Positions 23,943 to 32,451 of a stretch of 64,000 nucleotides of DNA are shown here, one piece after another. The position numbers and the translations under genes are program-made. How positions within the stretch are numbered: position 1 is the stretch's first letter; every line of letters starts with the position of its first letter. The stretch spans positions 1 to 64,000 of the forward strand of contig JAEYWP010000024.1 of assembly GCA_023428905.1 (NCBI GenBank), given 5' to 3'. The notes below the pieces were generated by a model. It searched no databases. It had not been told where the DNA came from and saw only the letters and a list, made by a program, of their open reading frames with translations. This stretch comes from Verrucomicrobiota bacterium (GTDB lineage Bacteria > Verrucomicrobiota > Verrucomicrobiia > Opitutales > Opitutaceae).

Positions 23943-25109
23943 ATGTCTAACTCGTTCGTTTTCTCCTCCGAGTCCGTCGGCGAGGGCCATCCCGACAAAG
24001 TCGCCGACCTCATCTCCGACAGCGTCCTTGATGCCTGCCTCGAGCAGGACAAGACGAGCCGCGTGGCTTGCGAAACCCTGGTGAAGTCCAATCAAGTGGT
24101 GATTGCCGGCGAAATCACCACGTCGGCCACGATCAACTACGAGCAGGTGGTGCGGGCGGCGATCCGCGACATTGGCTACACGAATGACGACGACGTCTTC
24201 CACGCCGACAAGGTCTTCATCCACAACTTGCTCACCCGCCAGTCGCCCGACATCGCCCAAGGCGTGGATGCGCGCGCGGTCGACGGCAAGGAAACGGCGG
24301 AGCAGGGCGCGGGTGACCAGGGCCTGATGTTTGGTTATGCCTGCAACGAGACGCCGGAGATGATGCCCACGGCGATCATGTTCGCCCACCGGCTCGGCCG
24401 CGAACTGACGAAGGTGCGCAAGGCCGGCGTGGTGGAGTGGCTGCGTCCGGACGCGAAGTCCCAGGTGTCGATTCGTTACGAGAATGATCGGCCGGTGGTG
24501 GTGGAGAACGTGGTCATTTCGACCCAGCATGCGGCCCACGCGAAGCATGCCGACATCCGCGAGTTCTTGATCGAGAACGTGATCAAGCACGTGATCCCCG
24601 CGGGCATGATCGACAGCTCGACCAAGTTCTTCATCAACCCGACCGGCCGTTTTGTAGTCGGCGGACCCGAAGGTGACTCCGGCCTGACCGGCCGTAAGAT
24701 CATCGTGGATACCTACGGCGGCTGGGGCCGCCACGGTGGTGGTGCGTTTTCGGGCAAGGATCCGTCCAAGGTCGATCGCTCCGCCGCCTACATGTGCCGC
24801 TGGGTGGCGAAGAACATTGTCGCTGCGGGCCTTGCCGACATCTGCGAACTGCAGGTTGCGTATGCCATCGGTTATCCCGAGCCGGTCAGCATCTGGGTCG
24901 ACGCCATGGGCACGGCCAAGGTGCCGGAGCAGAAGATTGCCGACGCCGTTCGCAAGGTCTTCAGCTTCAAGCCCGCCGCGATCGTCAAGCAGCTCGACCT
25001 GCTCCGCCCGATCTATCGCAGCACCACCAATTATGGGCATTTCGGCAAGTCCGACCTCCCCTGGGAGCAGCTCAACCGGATCGAAGAGCTGCGCGCCGCC
25101 GTCAAATAA
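23943..25109 (+). CDS. metK: S-adenosylmethionine synthetase
   Basis: This 388-residue enzyme makes S-adenosylmethionine from methionine and ATP in the cytoplasm. Motifs: GEGHPDKVADLISDSVLDACL at the start (ATP and metal binding), GAGDQGLMFGYACNETPEMMP (flexible loop region), GGPEGDSGLTGRKIIVDTYGG and GGGAFSGKDPSKVDRSAAYM (phosphate and Mg/K contacts). The length is normal for the family. The start has no Shine-Dalgarno (preceded by CTTCTTCCT). ahcY follows after 18 bases, so SAM production and S-adenosylhomocysteine removal are probably in one transcript, controlled by the inverted repeats upstream. Confidence 0.97.
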   Translation: MSNSFVFSSESVGEGHPDKVADLISDSVLDACLEQDKTSRVACETLVKSNQVVIAGEITTSATINYEQVVRAAIRDIGYTNDDDVFHADKVFIHNLLTRQSPDIAQGVDARAVDGKETAEQGAGDQGLMFGYACNETPEMMPTAIMFAHRLGRELTKVRKAGVVEWLRPDAKSQVSIRYENDRPVVVENVVISTQHAAHAKHADIREFLIENVIKHVIPAGMIDSSTKFFINPTGRFVVGGPEGDSGLTGRKIIVDTYGGWGRHGGGAFSGKDPSKVDRSAAYMCRWVAKNIVAAGLADICELQVAYAIGYPEPVSIWVDAMGTAKVPEQKIADAVRKVFSFKPAAIVKQLDLLRPIYRSTTNYGHFGKSDLPWEQLNRIEELRAAVK

Positions 25110-25127
25110 CCTCCGACTCCCTTTTCC

Positions 25128-26555
25128 ATGTCGACTGCAACCAAGTCCTCCGCTCCTGACTACCAGGTCAAAGATATCGGCCTTGCCGATTGGGGGCGCA
25201 AAGAAATCTCCGTCGCCGAGCATGAAATGCCCGGCCTGATGGCGGTCCGCCGCAAGTTTGGCCCGTCCAAACCGCTCGCCGGCGTGCGTGTCACCGGATC
25301 GCTCCACATGACGATCCAGACCGCGGTCCTGATTGAGACCTTGAAGGAACTCGGCGCCGACGTGCGCTGGGCCTCCTGCAATATCTTCTCCACCCAGGAC
25401 CACGCCGCTGCGGCGATCGCAAAGGCTGGCACTCCGGTGTTTGCCTGGAAGGGCGAAACCCTTGAGGAGTATTGGGATCTCACCTACAAGGCGATCAGTT
25501 TCCCGGGCGGCAAGGGCCCCCAGATGGTGGTCGACGATGGCGGCGACGTCACCCTCCTCCTTCACAAGGGCTGCGAACTCGAGGAGGGTAGCGACTGGGT
25601 CAACACCGCCTCCGGTTCACACGAGGAGCAGGTGATCAAGAACCTGCTCAAGCGCGTCCACCAGGAGGATCCGACCCGCTGGAGCGCCCTCGCCAGGGAC
25701 TGGCGCGGCGTTTCCGAGGAGACCACGACCGGCGTGCATCGCCTCTACCAGATGCTGGAGAAGGGCAAGCTGCGCGTCCCGGCGGTGAACGTGAACGACT
25801 CCGTCACCAAGTCCAAGTTCGACAACCTCTACGGCTGCCGCGAATCCCTCGCTGACGGCCTCAAGCGCGCCACCGATGTCATGATCGCCGGCAAGGTCGC
25901 GGTGGTGTGCGGCTACGGCGACGTGGGCAAGGGTTCCGCCCATTCCCTTCGCGGCTTTGGCGCGCGGGTGATCGTGACGGAAATCGACCCGATCAATGCC
26001 CTTCAGGCGTCGATGGAAGGTTTTGAGGTCAACACGATCGAAAGCACGCTCGGTCGCGCGGACATCTACGTCACCACCACAGGTAACTGCGACATCATCA
26101 CGCTCGAGCACATGGAGCAGATGAAGGACCAGGCTATCGTCTGTAACATCGGCCATTTCGACAATGAGATCCAGGTCGACCGCCTTTACCGGGCTCCCGG
26201 GGTGAAGCGCACCACCATCAAACCGCAGTACGACCTGTTCACCTTCCCGAGCGGCCGCAGCATTTACCTGCTGGCCGAGGGCCGCCTGGTGAACCTCGGT
26301 TGTGCCACCGGCCACCCGTCGTTCGTGATGTCGAACAGCTTCACCAACCAGGTCCTGGCGCAGATCGACCTCTGGAAGAATCGCGACACCTACAAAGTCG
26401 GGGTCTACCGCCTGCCCAAGCACCTGGACGAAGAAGTGGCGCGCCTGCACCTCGAGAAGATTGGTGCCAAGCTGACGGTGCTTTCCAAGCAGCAGGCCGA
26501 CTACCTCGGCGTTCCGGTGGAAGGTCCGTACAAGCCGGAGCACTACCGCTACTGA
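25128..26555 (+). CDS. ahcY: Adenosylhomocysteinase
   Basis: The 475-residue enzyme splits S-adenosylhomocysteine to adenosine and homocysteine with bound NAD. It shows the substrate segment TGSLHMTIQTAVLIETL, the Rossmann loop VVCGYGDVGKGSAHSLRGFGA and the conserved GHFDNEIQ and SNSFTNQVLAQIDLW motifs, plus the family C-terminus KPEHYRY. The length includes the insert found in the longer bacterial/eukaryotic-type group. It follows metK in the same transcript and is closed by a strong terminator 35 bases after its stop. Confidence 0.97.
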   Translation: MSTATKSSAPDYQVKDIGLADWGRKEISVAEHEMPGLMAVRRKFGPSKPLAGVRVTGSLHMTIQTAVLIETLKELGADVRWASCNIFSTQDHAAAAIAKAGTPVFAWKGETLEEYWDLTYKAISFPGGKGPQMVVDDGGDVTLLLHKGCELEEGSDWVNTASGSHEEQVIKNLLKRVHQEDPTRWSALARDWRGVSEETTTGVHRLYQMLEKGKLRVPAVNVNDSVTKSKFDNLYGCRESLADGLKRATDVMIAGKVAVVCGYGDVGKGSAHSLRGFGARVIVTEIDPINALQASMEGFEVNTIESTLGRADIYVTTTGNCDIITLEHMEQMKDQAIVCNIGHFDNEIQVDRLYRAPGVKRTTIKPQYDLFTFPSGRSIYLLAEGRLVNLGCATGHPSFVMSNSFTNQVLAQIDLWKNRDTYKVGVYRLPKHLDEEVARLHLEKIGAKLTVLSKQQADYLGVPVEGPYKPEHYRY

Positions 26556-26589
26556 GGACGAGCCCCGGCGTCGGTCGGCCAACCTTTCG

Positions 26590-26622
26590 AGCCGGACTCC
26601 TTTCGGGGAGCCCGGCTTTTTT
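26590..26622 (+). terminator. Rho-independent terminator after ahcY
   Basis: A hairpin of AGCCGG and CTCC with GGAG and CCGGCT around a short TTTCG loop, with one mismatch, is followed by TTTTTT. It ends the metK-ahcY transcript. The reverse strand reading of the site sits past the end of the rhodanese gene, so it may serve that gene too. Confidence 0.85.
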
Positions 26623-26633
26623 CGCGTCTGGCC

Positions 26634-26972
26634 TCAGTATTTCGCCATGCCGGGGTCGATTTCCCGGGCCCAGGCGTCAATTCCTCCGGCTACATTGCTC
26701 ACGCGCGGGAACCCATTGGCCCGGAGGTACTGCGTCACGCGCAGGCTCCTGCCGCCATGATGACAGTGGATCAGAAGGTGCCGGTTCTTGGGCAGGGTGG
26801 AGAGGGCCTCCGGGATCTGCGCCATCGGGATCGCCTGCGCGCCCGCGATGGCACAGACGTCGCGCTCGTACGGCTCGCGCACGTCGATCAGCAGGGTGCC
26901 GTCCGGGTCCCGGTCGAGCTGTTGCTTGGTCTCAGTGACGGAGATCTCGAGGGGAGGGGGCGTCGGTTCCAT
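26634..26972 (-). CDS. Rhodanese-domain sulfurtransferase
   Basis: A 112-residue single rhodanese domain. The active loop is LIHCHHGGRSLRV, with Cys70 as sulfur carrier and Arg at the end of a six-residue loop, the sulfurtransferase size. An N-terminal LLIDVREPYERD and the C-terminal RVSNVAGGIDAWAREIDP complete the domain. Such proteins move sulfane sulfur for thiosulfate or cyanide detoxification, tRNA thiolation or iron-sulfur assembly. An in-frame ATG at 26993 is also possible. It is divergent to the guanylyltransferase gene. Confidence 0.9.
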   Translation of the reverse strand: MEPTPPPLEISVTETKQQLDRDPDGTLLIDVREPYERDVCAIAGAQAIPMAQIPEALSTLPKNRHLLIHCHHGGRSLRVTQYLRANGFPRVSNVAGGIDAWAREIDPGMAKY

Positions 26973-27060
26973 AAGTTCCCGGCAAAGAGTCATAATTCCC
27001 GGGCGGCGCAATTGAAATTGCCCCCCGGCCGGCGGCTCGCCAAAGACGAACGCTTTCATC

Positions 27061-28149
27061 ATGGCGCAACAGTTTATTGTTATCATTGCCGGTGGACGGG
27101 GTGAGCGGTTCTGGCCGCAGAGTCGCGCCCGCCGCCCGAAACACCTTCTGCCGATCGTGGGCGAGAAGCCGATGCTGGAGCAGACGCTCGACCGCGTGCG
27201 CTCGATCGTGCCGCCCAAGAACACCTACATCATCACCAGCGCCATCCAGGCGGCGGCGGTGGCGGAGGTCTGCCGGCGTATTCCCAAGGACAATATCATC
27301 TCCGAGCCCGTTGGACGGGACACCGCTCCGGCGGTGGCTCTGGCCGCAGCGGTGATCGGTGCGCGCGATCCCGACGGTGTTTTTGCCGTCCTTCCGGCCG
27401 ACCATGTGATCCACGACGGCGCGGCCTACATCAAGGACCTCAAGGCGGCGTTTGCGGCCGCGGCGGCGGAGCCTGTGATGGCCACGATTGGAATTTCGCC
27501 GACGGAGCCGGCCACGGGCTTTGGTTACATCCAGCGCGGGGAGAAATGGCGCAGCTTCGACCGGCGCCCGGTGTACCGGGTAAAACGTTTTGTCGAAAAG
27601 CCCTCCCTCGAGGTGGCGCAGCAGTACCTGGCCTCCGGTGACTACGTCTGGAATGCGGGGATGTTTGTCTGGAGCGTGGGGGTGGTGGAGAGCGCGCTGG
27701 CCAAACACGCGCCGGAATTGCATGCCGGCCTCGCCCCAGTGCGCGCGGCTCTTGCCAAGAAGCGCCCCCTCGCGCCGGTGCTGAAAAAGGTGTATCCAAA
27801 ACTCACCCGCATCTCGGTCGACTACGCCCTTCTCGAAAAATCGGAAAACGTGGTGGTGCTCCCGTCGTCGTTCGACTGGGACGATGTCGGAGCCTGGCCG
27901 GCGGTGCCCCGGCACTACAAGAAGGACGCGGCCGGCAACGTCTCCCGCGGCCTGGCCGTGATCGAGGACGGCGGCAACAACATCGTCTTTTCCGAAGACG
28001 GCCACCTGACTGCGATTCTCGGCGCCAGCGACCTCATTGTTGTGCATACGCCCGACGCCACCCTGGTCGCCCCGCAGTCGAAGGCCCAGGACATCAAGAA
28101 ACTCCTCAAGCGGGTCGAGGCCCTGAAGAACGGGCAGCGCTGGCTCTGA
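27061..28149 (+). CDS. manC: Mannose-1-phosphate guanylyltransferase
   Basis: The 362-residue protein makes GDP-mannose from mannose-1-phosphate and GTP. The nucleotide loop is visible as IAGGRGERFWPQSRARRPKHLL, then DHVIHDGAAY, GFGYIQRGE, VKRFVEKPSLEVAQQYLASGDYVWNAGMF and FDWDDVGAW. This is the class that lacks the phosphomannose isomerase domain of the bifunctional form. GDP-mannose feeds capsule, LPS and GDP-fucose synthesis. It heads a tight run of housekeeping genes on the + strand (ruvX after 7 bases). Confidence 0.9.
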   Translation: MAQQFIVIIAGGRGERFWPQSRARRPKHLLPIVGEKPMLEQTLDRVRSIVPPKNTYIITSAIQAAAVAEVCRRIPKDNIISEPVGRDTAPAVALAAAVIGARDPDGVFAVLPADHVIHDGAAYIKDLKAAFAAAAAEPVMATIGISPTEPATGFGYIQRGEKWRSFDRRPVYRVKRFVEKPSLEVAQQYLASGDYVWNAGMFVWSVGVVESALAKHAPELHAGLAPVRAALAKKRPLAPVLKKVYPKLTRISVDYALLEKSENVVVLPSSFDWDDVGAWPAVPRHYKKDAAGNVSRGLAVIEDGGNNIVFSEDGHLTAILGASDLIVVHTPDATLVAPQSKAQDIKKLLKRVEALKNGQRWL

Positions 28150-28156
28150 TTCCGCC

Positions 28157-28597
28157 ATGCGGTGCATCGGCATCGATTACGGGTCAAGGCGCATAGGCCT
28201 GGCCTACGGGGACGACCTGGGGGTGGCCACTCCGCTCCCGGCCCTGGTCGATGCCGATCCCGAAAAGCGCTGGCAGGGCCTGCTTGCAGTGGTGAAGCAG
28301 CGCCGCGCCACCGACCTGGTGATCGGGTATCCGCTGAACATGGACGACACCGTTGGCTTCAAGGCCAAGGAGGTCGACGCGTTCTCCGCCCGCCTCCGCG
28401 CGGACACCGGCCTTCCGGTGCACCCGGTCGACGAGCGCCTGACCTCCTTCGAGGCGGAGAGCACGATCGAAAAACACCGGCGGCGCGCGGTGCGCTCGAG
28501 CGGACTGATCGACTCCCGAGCGGCGGCGTTGATTCTCCAGGATTTCCTTGATCAGCGTGTCCCCCTGATCGATCCGGACCTGCCTGAGACACCGTGA
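28157..28597 (+). CDS. ruvX: Putative pre-16S rRNA nuclease (RuvX/YqgF)
   Basis: The 146-residue protein has the RuvX/YqgF layout: N-terminal CIGIDYGSRRIGLAYGDDLGVATPL (first catalytic Asp), the central DLVIGYPLNMDD, and the C-terminal PVHPVDERLTSFEAE with SRAAALILQDFLDQR. The family has an RNase H-like fold and acts in 16S rRNA 5' end maturation; its Holliday-junction role is not established. The stop overlaps the truA start (GTGA). Confidence 0.9.
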   Translation: MRCIGIDYGSRRIGLAYGDDLGVATPLPALVDADPEKRWQGLLAVVKQRRATDLVIGYPLNMDDTVGFKAKEVDAFSARLRADTGLPVHPVDERLTSFEAESTIEKHRRRAVRSSGLIDSRAAALILQDFLDQRVPLIDPDLPETP

Positions 28598-29391
28598 CCA
28601 CCCCCGAGCCGGATTCCCTGCCGGTTTCCGGCCCTTCCGTGCCGCCTCCCGGCGCGAGCCGCTGGCGCTGCGTCTGCGCCTATGACGGCGGGCCGTTCAC
28701 CGGCTGGCAGAGCCAGCCCGGCGGCAGGGCGGTCCAGGACGTGGTCGAGGCCCGCCTCGCCTCCGTATTCAAGCAGCAGGTACGGGCCCACGCCAGCGGC
28801 CGGACCGATGCGGGGGTGCATGCCCGCGCCCAGGTCTTCCACTTCGATGCCGCCTGGCGCCACGGGGCGGCCAAACTCAAGGCAGCGCTCCGGCCCGGGC
28901 TCCCCGTCGCGCTCCAGATCCGGTCGGTGGCGGAGGCGGCGCCCGACTTTCATGCCCGGTTCTCCGCCGTTGGAAAGATCTACGTTTACCACATGTATTT
29001 GGGAGATGGAGACCCGTTTACCCGGCCCTATGCCTGGTGCGTGGAGAGACCCGTCGACGTGGAGGCGATGCGGCGCGCCGCGACGGTCCTGGTGGGCCGG
29101 CATGATTTCCGGGCCTTCTCGGCGCTGAACGGCCCGCCGAAGGAGGATACCGTGCGGCACCTGCGCCGCTTTGAGGTCCTGCGTCGCGGGCGCCGTATCC
29201 GGATCGTGGCGGAGGCGGACGGGTTCATGTACAAGATGGTCCGCAGCCTCGTGGGTGCGCTGATGTCGGTCGGGGAGGGGAAACTGGATGCGGCGGGACT
29301 GGAGGCGCTGCTCGCGTCGGGGCGGCGCACCACCCTGGTGCAGACGGCGCCGCCGCAGGGGCTTTTTTTGGAAAAGGTCCTTTACGCATGA
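28594..29391 (+). CDS. truA: tRNA pseudouridine(38-40) synthase
   Basis: This 265-residue enzyme isomerises uridines 38-40 of tRNA anticodon arms. The catalytic Asp sits in HASGRTDAGVHARAQV. FSAVGKIYVYHMYLGD, HDFRAFSALNGPPKEDTVR and FMYKMVRSLVGALMSVGEGKL mark the rest of the TruA fold. The first 25 residues are proline-rich and not conserved, and a GTG at 28594 overlaps ruvX. The stop overlaps comF (ATGA). Length is normal. Confidence 0.93.
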   Translation: MTTPEPDSLPVSGPSVPPPGASRWRCVCAYDGGPFTGWQSQPGGRAVQDVVEARLASVFKQQVRAHASGRTDAGVHARAQVFHFDAAWRHGAAKLKAALRPGLPVALQIRSVAEAAPDFHARFSAVGKIYVYHMYLGDGDPFTRPYAWCVERPVDVEAMRRAATVLVGRHDFRAFSALNGPPKEDTVRHLRRFEVLRRGRRIRIVAEADGFMYKMVRSLVGALMSVGEGKLDAAGLEALLASGRRTTLVQTAPPQGLFLEKVLYA

Positions 29392-30116
29392 AGGCGACTG
29401 GGCTCGCGGGCGCGCTGGGAGACGTGTTTTTCCCCCGCGGGTGCGTGGCCTGTGGCGATGTGGTCGAGGAATCGCCGCTGCGTCACATCTGCCGGTCCTG
29501 CGCATCGCAGATCGACGTTCCGGACGGGGCGGTCTGCCGGATCTGCGGCCATCCCTTCGCCGGGCTTGTGGTGGGCGAGCGCACCTGCCCGCATTGCGAG
29601 GGGCTGGAGCCGGCGTTTGCGCGGGGGAGCACGGCGGTCCTGTGCCGGGGACCGGCGCGGTCTCTGGTGCACGAGCTGAAGTACCGCGGCGGGCGCTATA
29701 TCCTGGAGGATGTCGAAACCCTCTTTGCGCGCGCGCCCACGGTGTTGGAGATGGCCCGCGACGCGGTGCTCGTGCCGGTGCCGCTGCACCCGCGCAAGGA
29801 GCGGGAGCGCGGCTACAACCAGAGCGCCCTCCTGGCGGAGCGGCTCGCCCGAGCGGCCGGTGGCAAGACGCGGGTGGAGAACCTGTTGGCGCGTGTCCTG
29901 GATACGCCGTCGCAGACCGCATTCGACCGGCGGGCGCGATTGGCCAACCTGAAAAATGCCTTTGCACTCCGACCCGATGCAGCCATAACCGGCGGTCACC
30001 ATTACGTTCTTGTCGACGATGTCTTCACTACCGGTTCAACGCTTAACAGCTGTGCTCGCGTGCTGCGCCACGCGGGTGTCCTGAACCTCGACGTCGTCAC
30101 ATTCGGTCACGGTTAA
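29388..30116 (+). CDS. comF: ComF-family phosphoribosyltransferase-like protein
   Basis: The 242-residue protein has an N-terminal zinc-binding region (GCVACGDV, CRSCASQI, CRICGHPF, CPHCEG) and a C-terminal PRTase fold with YVLVDDVFTTGSTLNSCARVL as the phosphoribosyl-binding loop. LVPVPLHPRKERERGYNQSALLAERLA is the conserved ComF segment. In competent bacteria ComF helps take up or process single-stranded DNA; other competence genes are not seen here, so the role may differ. Directly precedes accD by nine bases. Confidence 0.9.
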   Translation: MKATGLAGALGDVFFPRGCVACGDVVEESPLRHICRSCASQIDVPDGAVCRICGHPFAGLVVGERTCPHCEGLEPAFARGSTAVLCRGPARSLVHELKYRGGRYILEDVETLFARAPTVLEMARDAVLVPVPLHPRKERERGYNQSALLAERLARAAGGKTRVENLLARVLDTPSQTAFDRRARLANLKNAFALRPDAAITGGHHYVLVDDVFTTGSTLNSCARVLRHAGVLNLDVVTFGHG

Positions 30117-30125
30117 TCCGCCCCC

Positions 30126-30992
30126 ATGTCGCTGTTCAGCAAGCCGAAGTACTCGACCGTCGTTGTTAAGAAGAAGGATATCCCGAAGGGCCTCTGGACG
30201 AAGTGTCCGATTTCCGGGGAGATCGTCTTCAACAAGGAGCTCGAGGATAACCAGATGGTGGTGCCGAAGTCCGGCTACCACTTCCCGATTGGCGCCCGGG
30301 AGCGGCTTTCGCACCTGTGTGATGAGGGCAGCTTCCTTGAAACCGACGTCTCGGTGCGTTCGGCCGACCCCCTGAAGTTTGTCGATTCGCAGCCGTATCC
30401 CGACCGGATCAAAAAATACGAGAAGGAGAGCGGCCTGCCGGAGGCAGTGGTCTGCGGTGCCGGGAAAATCTACGGGATCGACGTGGCCCTCGCGGTCATG
30501 GATTTCCGCTTCTGCGGCGGTGCGATGGGGGCGGCGGTGGGGGAAAAGATCACCCGCGCCATCGAAACAGCGCTGAAAAAGCGGATGCCCTGCCTGATCT
30601 TCAGCGCCTCGGGGGGCGCGCGCATGCAGGAAGGCATTTTTTCCCTGATGCAGATGGCAAAAACCAGCGCCGCTCTCGGTCGACTGGCCGAGGCGAAGCT
30701 GCCGTTCATCTCCATCCTGACCCATCCGACGATGGGTGGCGTGACCGCGAGTTTTGCGACCCTGGGGGACGTGATTCTCGCCGAGCCGGGGGCCCTGATC
30801 GGTTTTGCCGGCGCCCGCGTGATCAAGGACACCACCAAGCAGACCCTCCCGTCGGGCTTTCAAAGTGCGGAGTTCCTGCTCCAGCACGGCCTGGTGGACC
30901 AGATTGTGCACCGCCTGGAAATGCGTGAGCGCCTGCGCGATCTCCTGCTCGCCTTGCACGTGCGGCAGAAGCCGGCTGTGGCCAAGGCCTGA
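30126..30992 (+). CDS. accD: Acetyl-CoA carboxylase carboxyltransferase subunit beta, zinc ribbon degraded
   Basis: The 288-residue protein is the beta subunit of the carboxyltransferase that joins with AccA to make malonyl-CoA, the first step of fatty acid synthesis. The CT fold is intact: GLWTKCP start, GGAMGAAVGEKI, FSASGGARMQEGIFSLMQM, THPTMGGVTASFATLGDVILAEPGALIGFAGARVI. The N-terminal zinc ribbon is not: the four cysteine positions are Cys27, Ser30, Val46 and Ser49 (CPIS and VPKS instead of CxxC pairs). Zinc binding there is lost or altered. The fold around it, ending YHFPIGARERL, is conserved. folC follows. Confidence 0.9.
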   Translation: MSLFSKPKYSTVVVKKKDIPKGLWTKCPISGEIVFNKELEDNQMVVPKSGYHFPIGARERLSHLCDEGSFLETDVSVRSADPLKFVDSQPYPDRIKKYEKESGLPEAVVCGAGKIYGIDVALAVMDFRFCGGAMGAAVGEKITRAIETALKKRMPCLIFSASGGARMQEGIFSLMQMAKTSAALGRLAEAKLPFISILTHPTMGGVTASFATLGDVILAEPGALIGFAGARVIKDTTKQTLPSGFQSAEFLLQHGLVDQIVHRLEMRERLRDLLLALHVRQKPAVAKA

Positions 30993-31022
30993 GCGCGCGC
31001 CGCCCGCTCACTCGCGGACTCC

Positions 31023-32327
31023 ATGCCCAGTCCCCTGCTGACCGATTATGCGGCGGTGCAGGACTACCTCTTCAGCCTGAAGGCGAAGGGGGTGCGGTAC
31101 GGCATTGACCGGATGCGTTCCTGGGCGGGGGCGCTGGGACACCCTGAGGTTGCGGTGCCCTGTATCCACATCGCGGGAACCAACGGTAAGGGGTCGACCG
31201 CGGCGATGCTCGAGGCGATCCTTCGGCGGGCGGGGTGGCGGACGGGTCTCTATACCTCGCCCCATCTGGTCCGGCTCGGCGAGCGCGTCCAAGTGAACCG
31301 GATACCGCTGACGGACGAGGAAATCCTGGCCTACACCCGCGAGCTGTATCCGATCGCCGAGGCGGTCTCGCGCGAGGCGCCGGAGGACCATCCCAGTTTC
31401 TTTGAGTTTATGACCGCGATGGCCTTCCTGCAGTTTGAGAGGAAGGGCTGCGACCTGAGCCTGATCGAGGTCGGGATGGGAGGCCGGCTCGATGCCACCA
31501 ACGTGGTGGTGCCGGAGATCGCGGTGATCACGTCGATCAGCCTGGATCACTGCGAAATGCTGGGCGACACGATCGAAAAGATCGCGGCGGAAAAGGGGGG
31601 CATCATCAAGCCCGGGCGGCCGGTGGTGCTGGGCAATCTGCCGGAGGCCGCCGAGCGGGTGATCCGCGGGCTGGCGGGTGATGCGGGCGCGCCGCTCTAC
31701 AGCACCCGCGAGGCGTTCGGCGACCGACTCGAGGACTACCCGGAAACGGCGCTGGAGGGAGATTATCAACGTTGGAACGCGGCCACGGCCAGCCTCGCGG
31801 CGCGCCTGCTTCCGTCCAAATGGGGGCTCACTTCAGCCACGATCGATGCGGGCCTGCGCGAGGTTACCTGGGCGGGCCGGTGGGAGCGTGTCACGCTCGG
31901 AGGCCGGCCGCTGATTCTTGACGCATCCCATAACCCCGAGGGCGCGGCGGTGCTGGAGCGGAACCTCGCGCGCCTGGTGGAGCAGACGGGACGCCAGCCG
32001 GTGGTGGTGACCGGCGTGCTTGGGGTGGCCCGCGCGCGCCCCCTGATCGAAACCCTCTGCCGCCATGCCCGCGAGCTGCACCTGGTGGTCCCGGCCCAGG
32101 CACGCGCCTGCACTCACGAGGATCTGCTCGCGCTGGTGCCTGCGTCGTTTGCCGGTCGCGTTCACCGGGGCTCGGTCGAGGCGCTTTTTCCAGATCCCAA
32201 CACCTGCACGGCCGGCGGGCCGGAGGACGTGCTGGTGGTGACCGGGTCAATCTACCTGCTCGGCGAAGTGCTGGCCCGAATACAGCCGTCGCGCGGCGAG
32301 AACGAGGGACGGCTCCAGGATTTTTAG
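31023..32327 (+). CDS. folC: Folylpolyglutamate/dihydrofolate synthase
   Basis: The 434-residue Mur-ligase-type enzyme adds glutamates to folates, and in many bacteria also makes dihydrofolate. The ATP loop is CIHIAGTNGKGSTAAMLEAILR; later motifs are TSPHLVRLGERVQVNR, EVGMGGRLDATNVV, TSISLDHCEMLGDTIEKIAAEKGGIIKPG and LILDASHNPEGAAVLE. These are all in the family's order and spacing. It lies 30 bases after accD; in proteobacteria accD-folC is a well-known pair, which supports both calls. Confidence 0.92.
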   Translation: MPSPLLTDYAAVQDYLFSLKAKGVRYGIDRMRSWAGALGHPEVAVPCIHIAGTNGKGSTAAMLEAILRRAGWRTGLYTSPHLVRLGERVQVNRIPLTDEEILAYTRELYPIAEAVSREAPEDHPSFFEFMTAMAFLQFERKGCDLSLIEVGMGGRLDATNVVVPEIAVITSISLDHCEMLGDTIEKIAAEKGGIIKPGRPVVLGNLPEAAERVIRGLAGDAGAPLYSTREAFGDRLEDYPETALEGDYQRWNAATASLAARLLPSKWGLTSATIDAGLREVTWAGRWERVTLGGRPLILDASHNPEGAAVLERNLARLVEQTGRQPVVVTGVLGVARARPLIETLCRHARELHLVVPAQARACTHEDLLALVPASFAGRVHRGSVEALFPDPNTCTAGGPEDVLVVTGSIYLLGEVLARIQPSRGENEGRLQDF

Positions 32328-32451
32328 CCGGGCACTGCGGCGCCCTGCCTTGCCTTCTGTGGTCCAGCAGCGGGCCTGCATCCTGACTCGGAGAAAAGGC
32401 AAAAACGCCTTGCGCCTTGTGGCGGGCATGGGGCCGGCTAGCGTGCGGCGC

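Noticed and set aside
23865..25565. 566-codon frame on the - strand across metK and the start of ahcY
   Set aside because: It is the antisense shadow of metK; the + strand has all catalytic motifs, and the - strand translation is a His/Arg/Leu/Asp-rich sequence with no domain.
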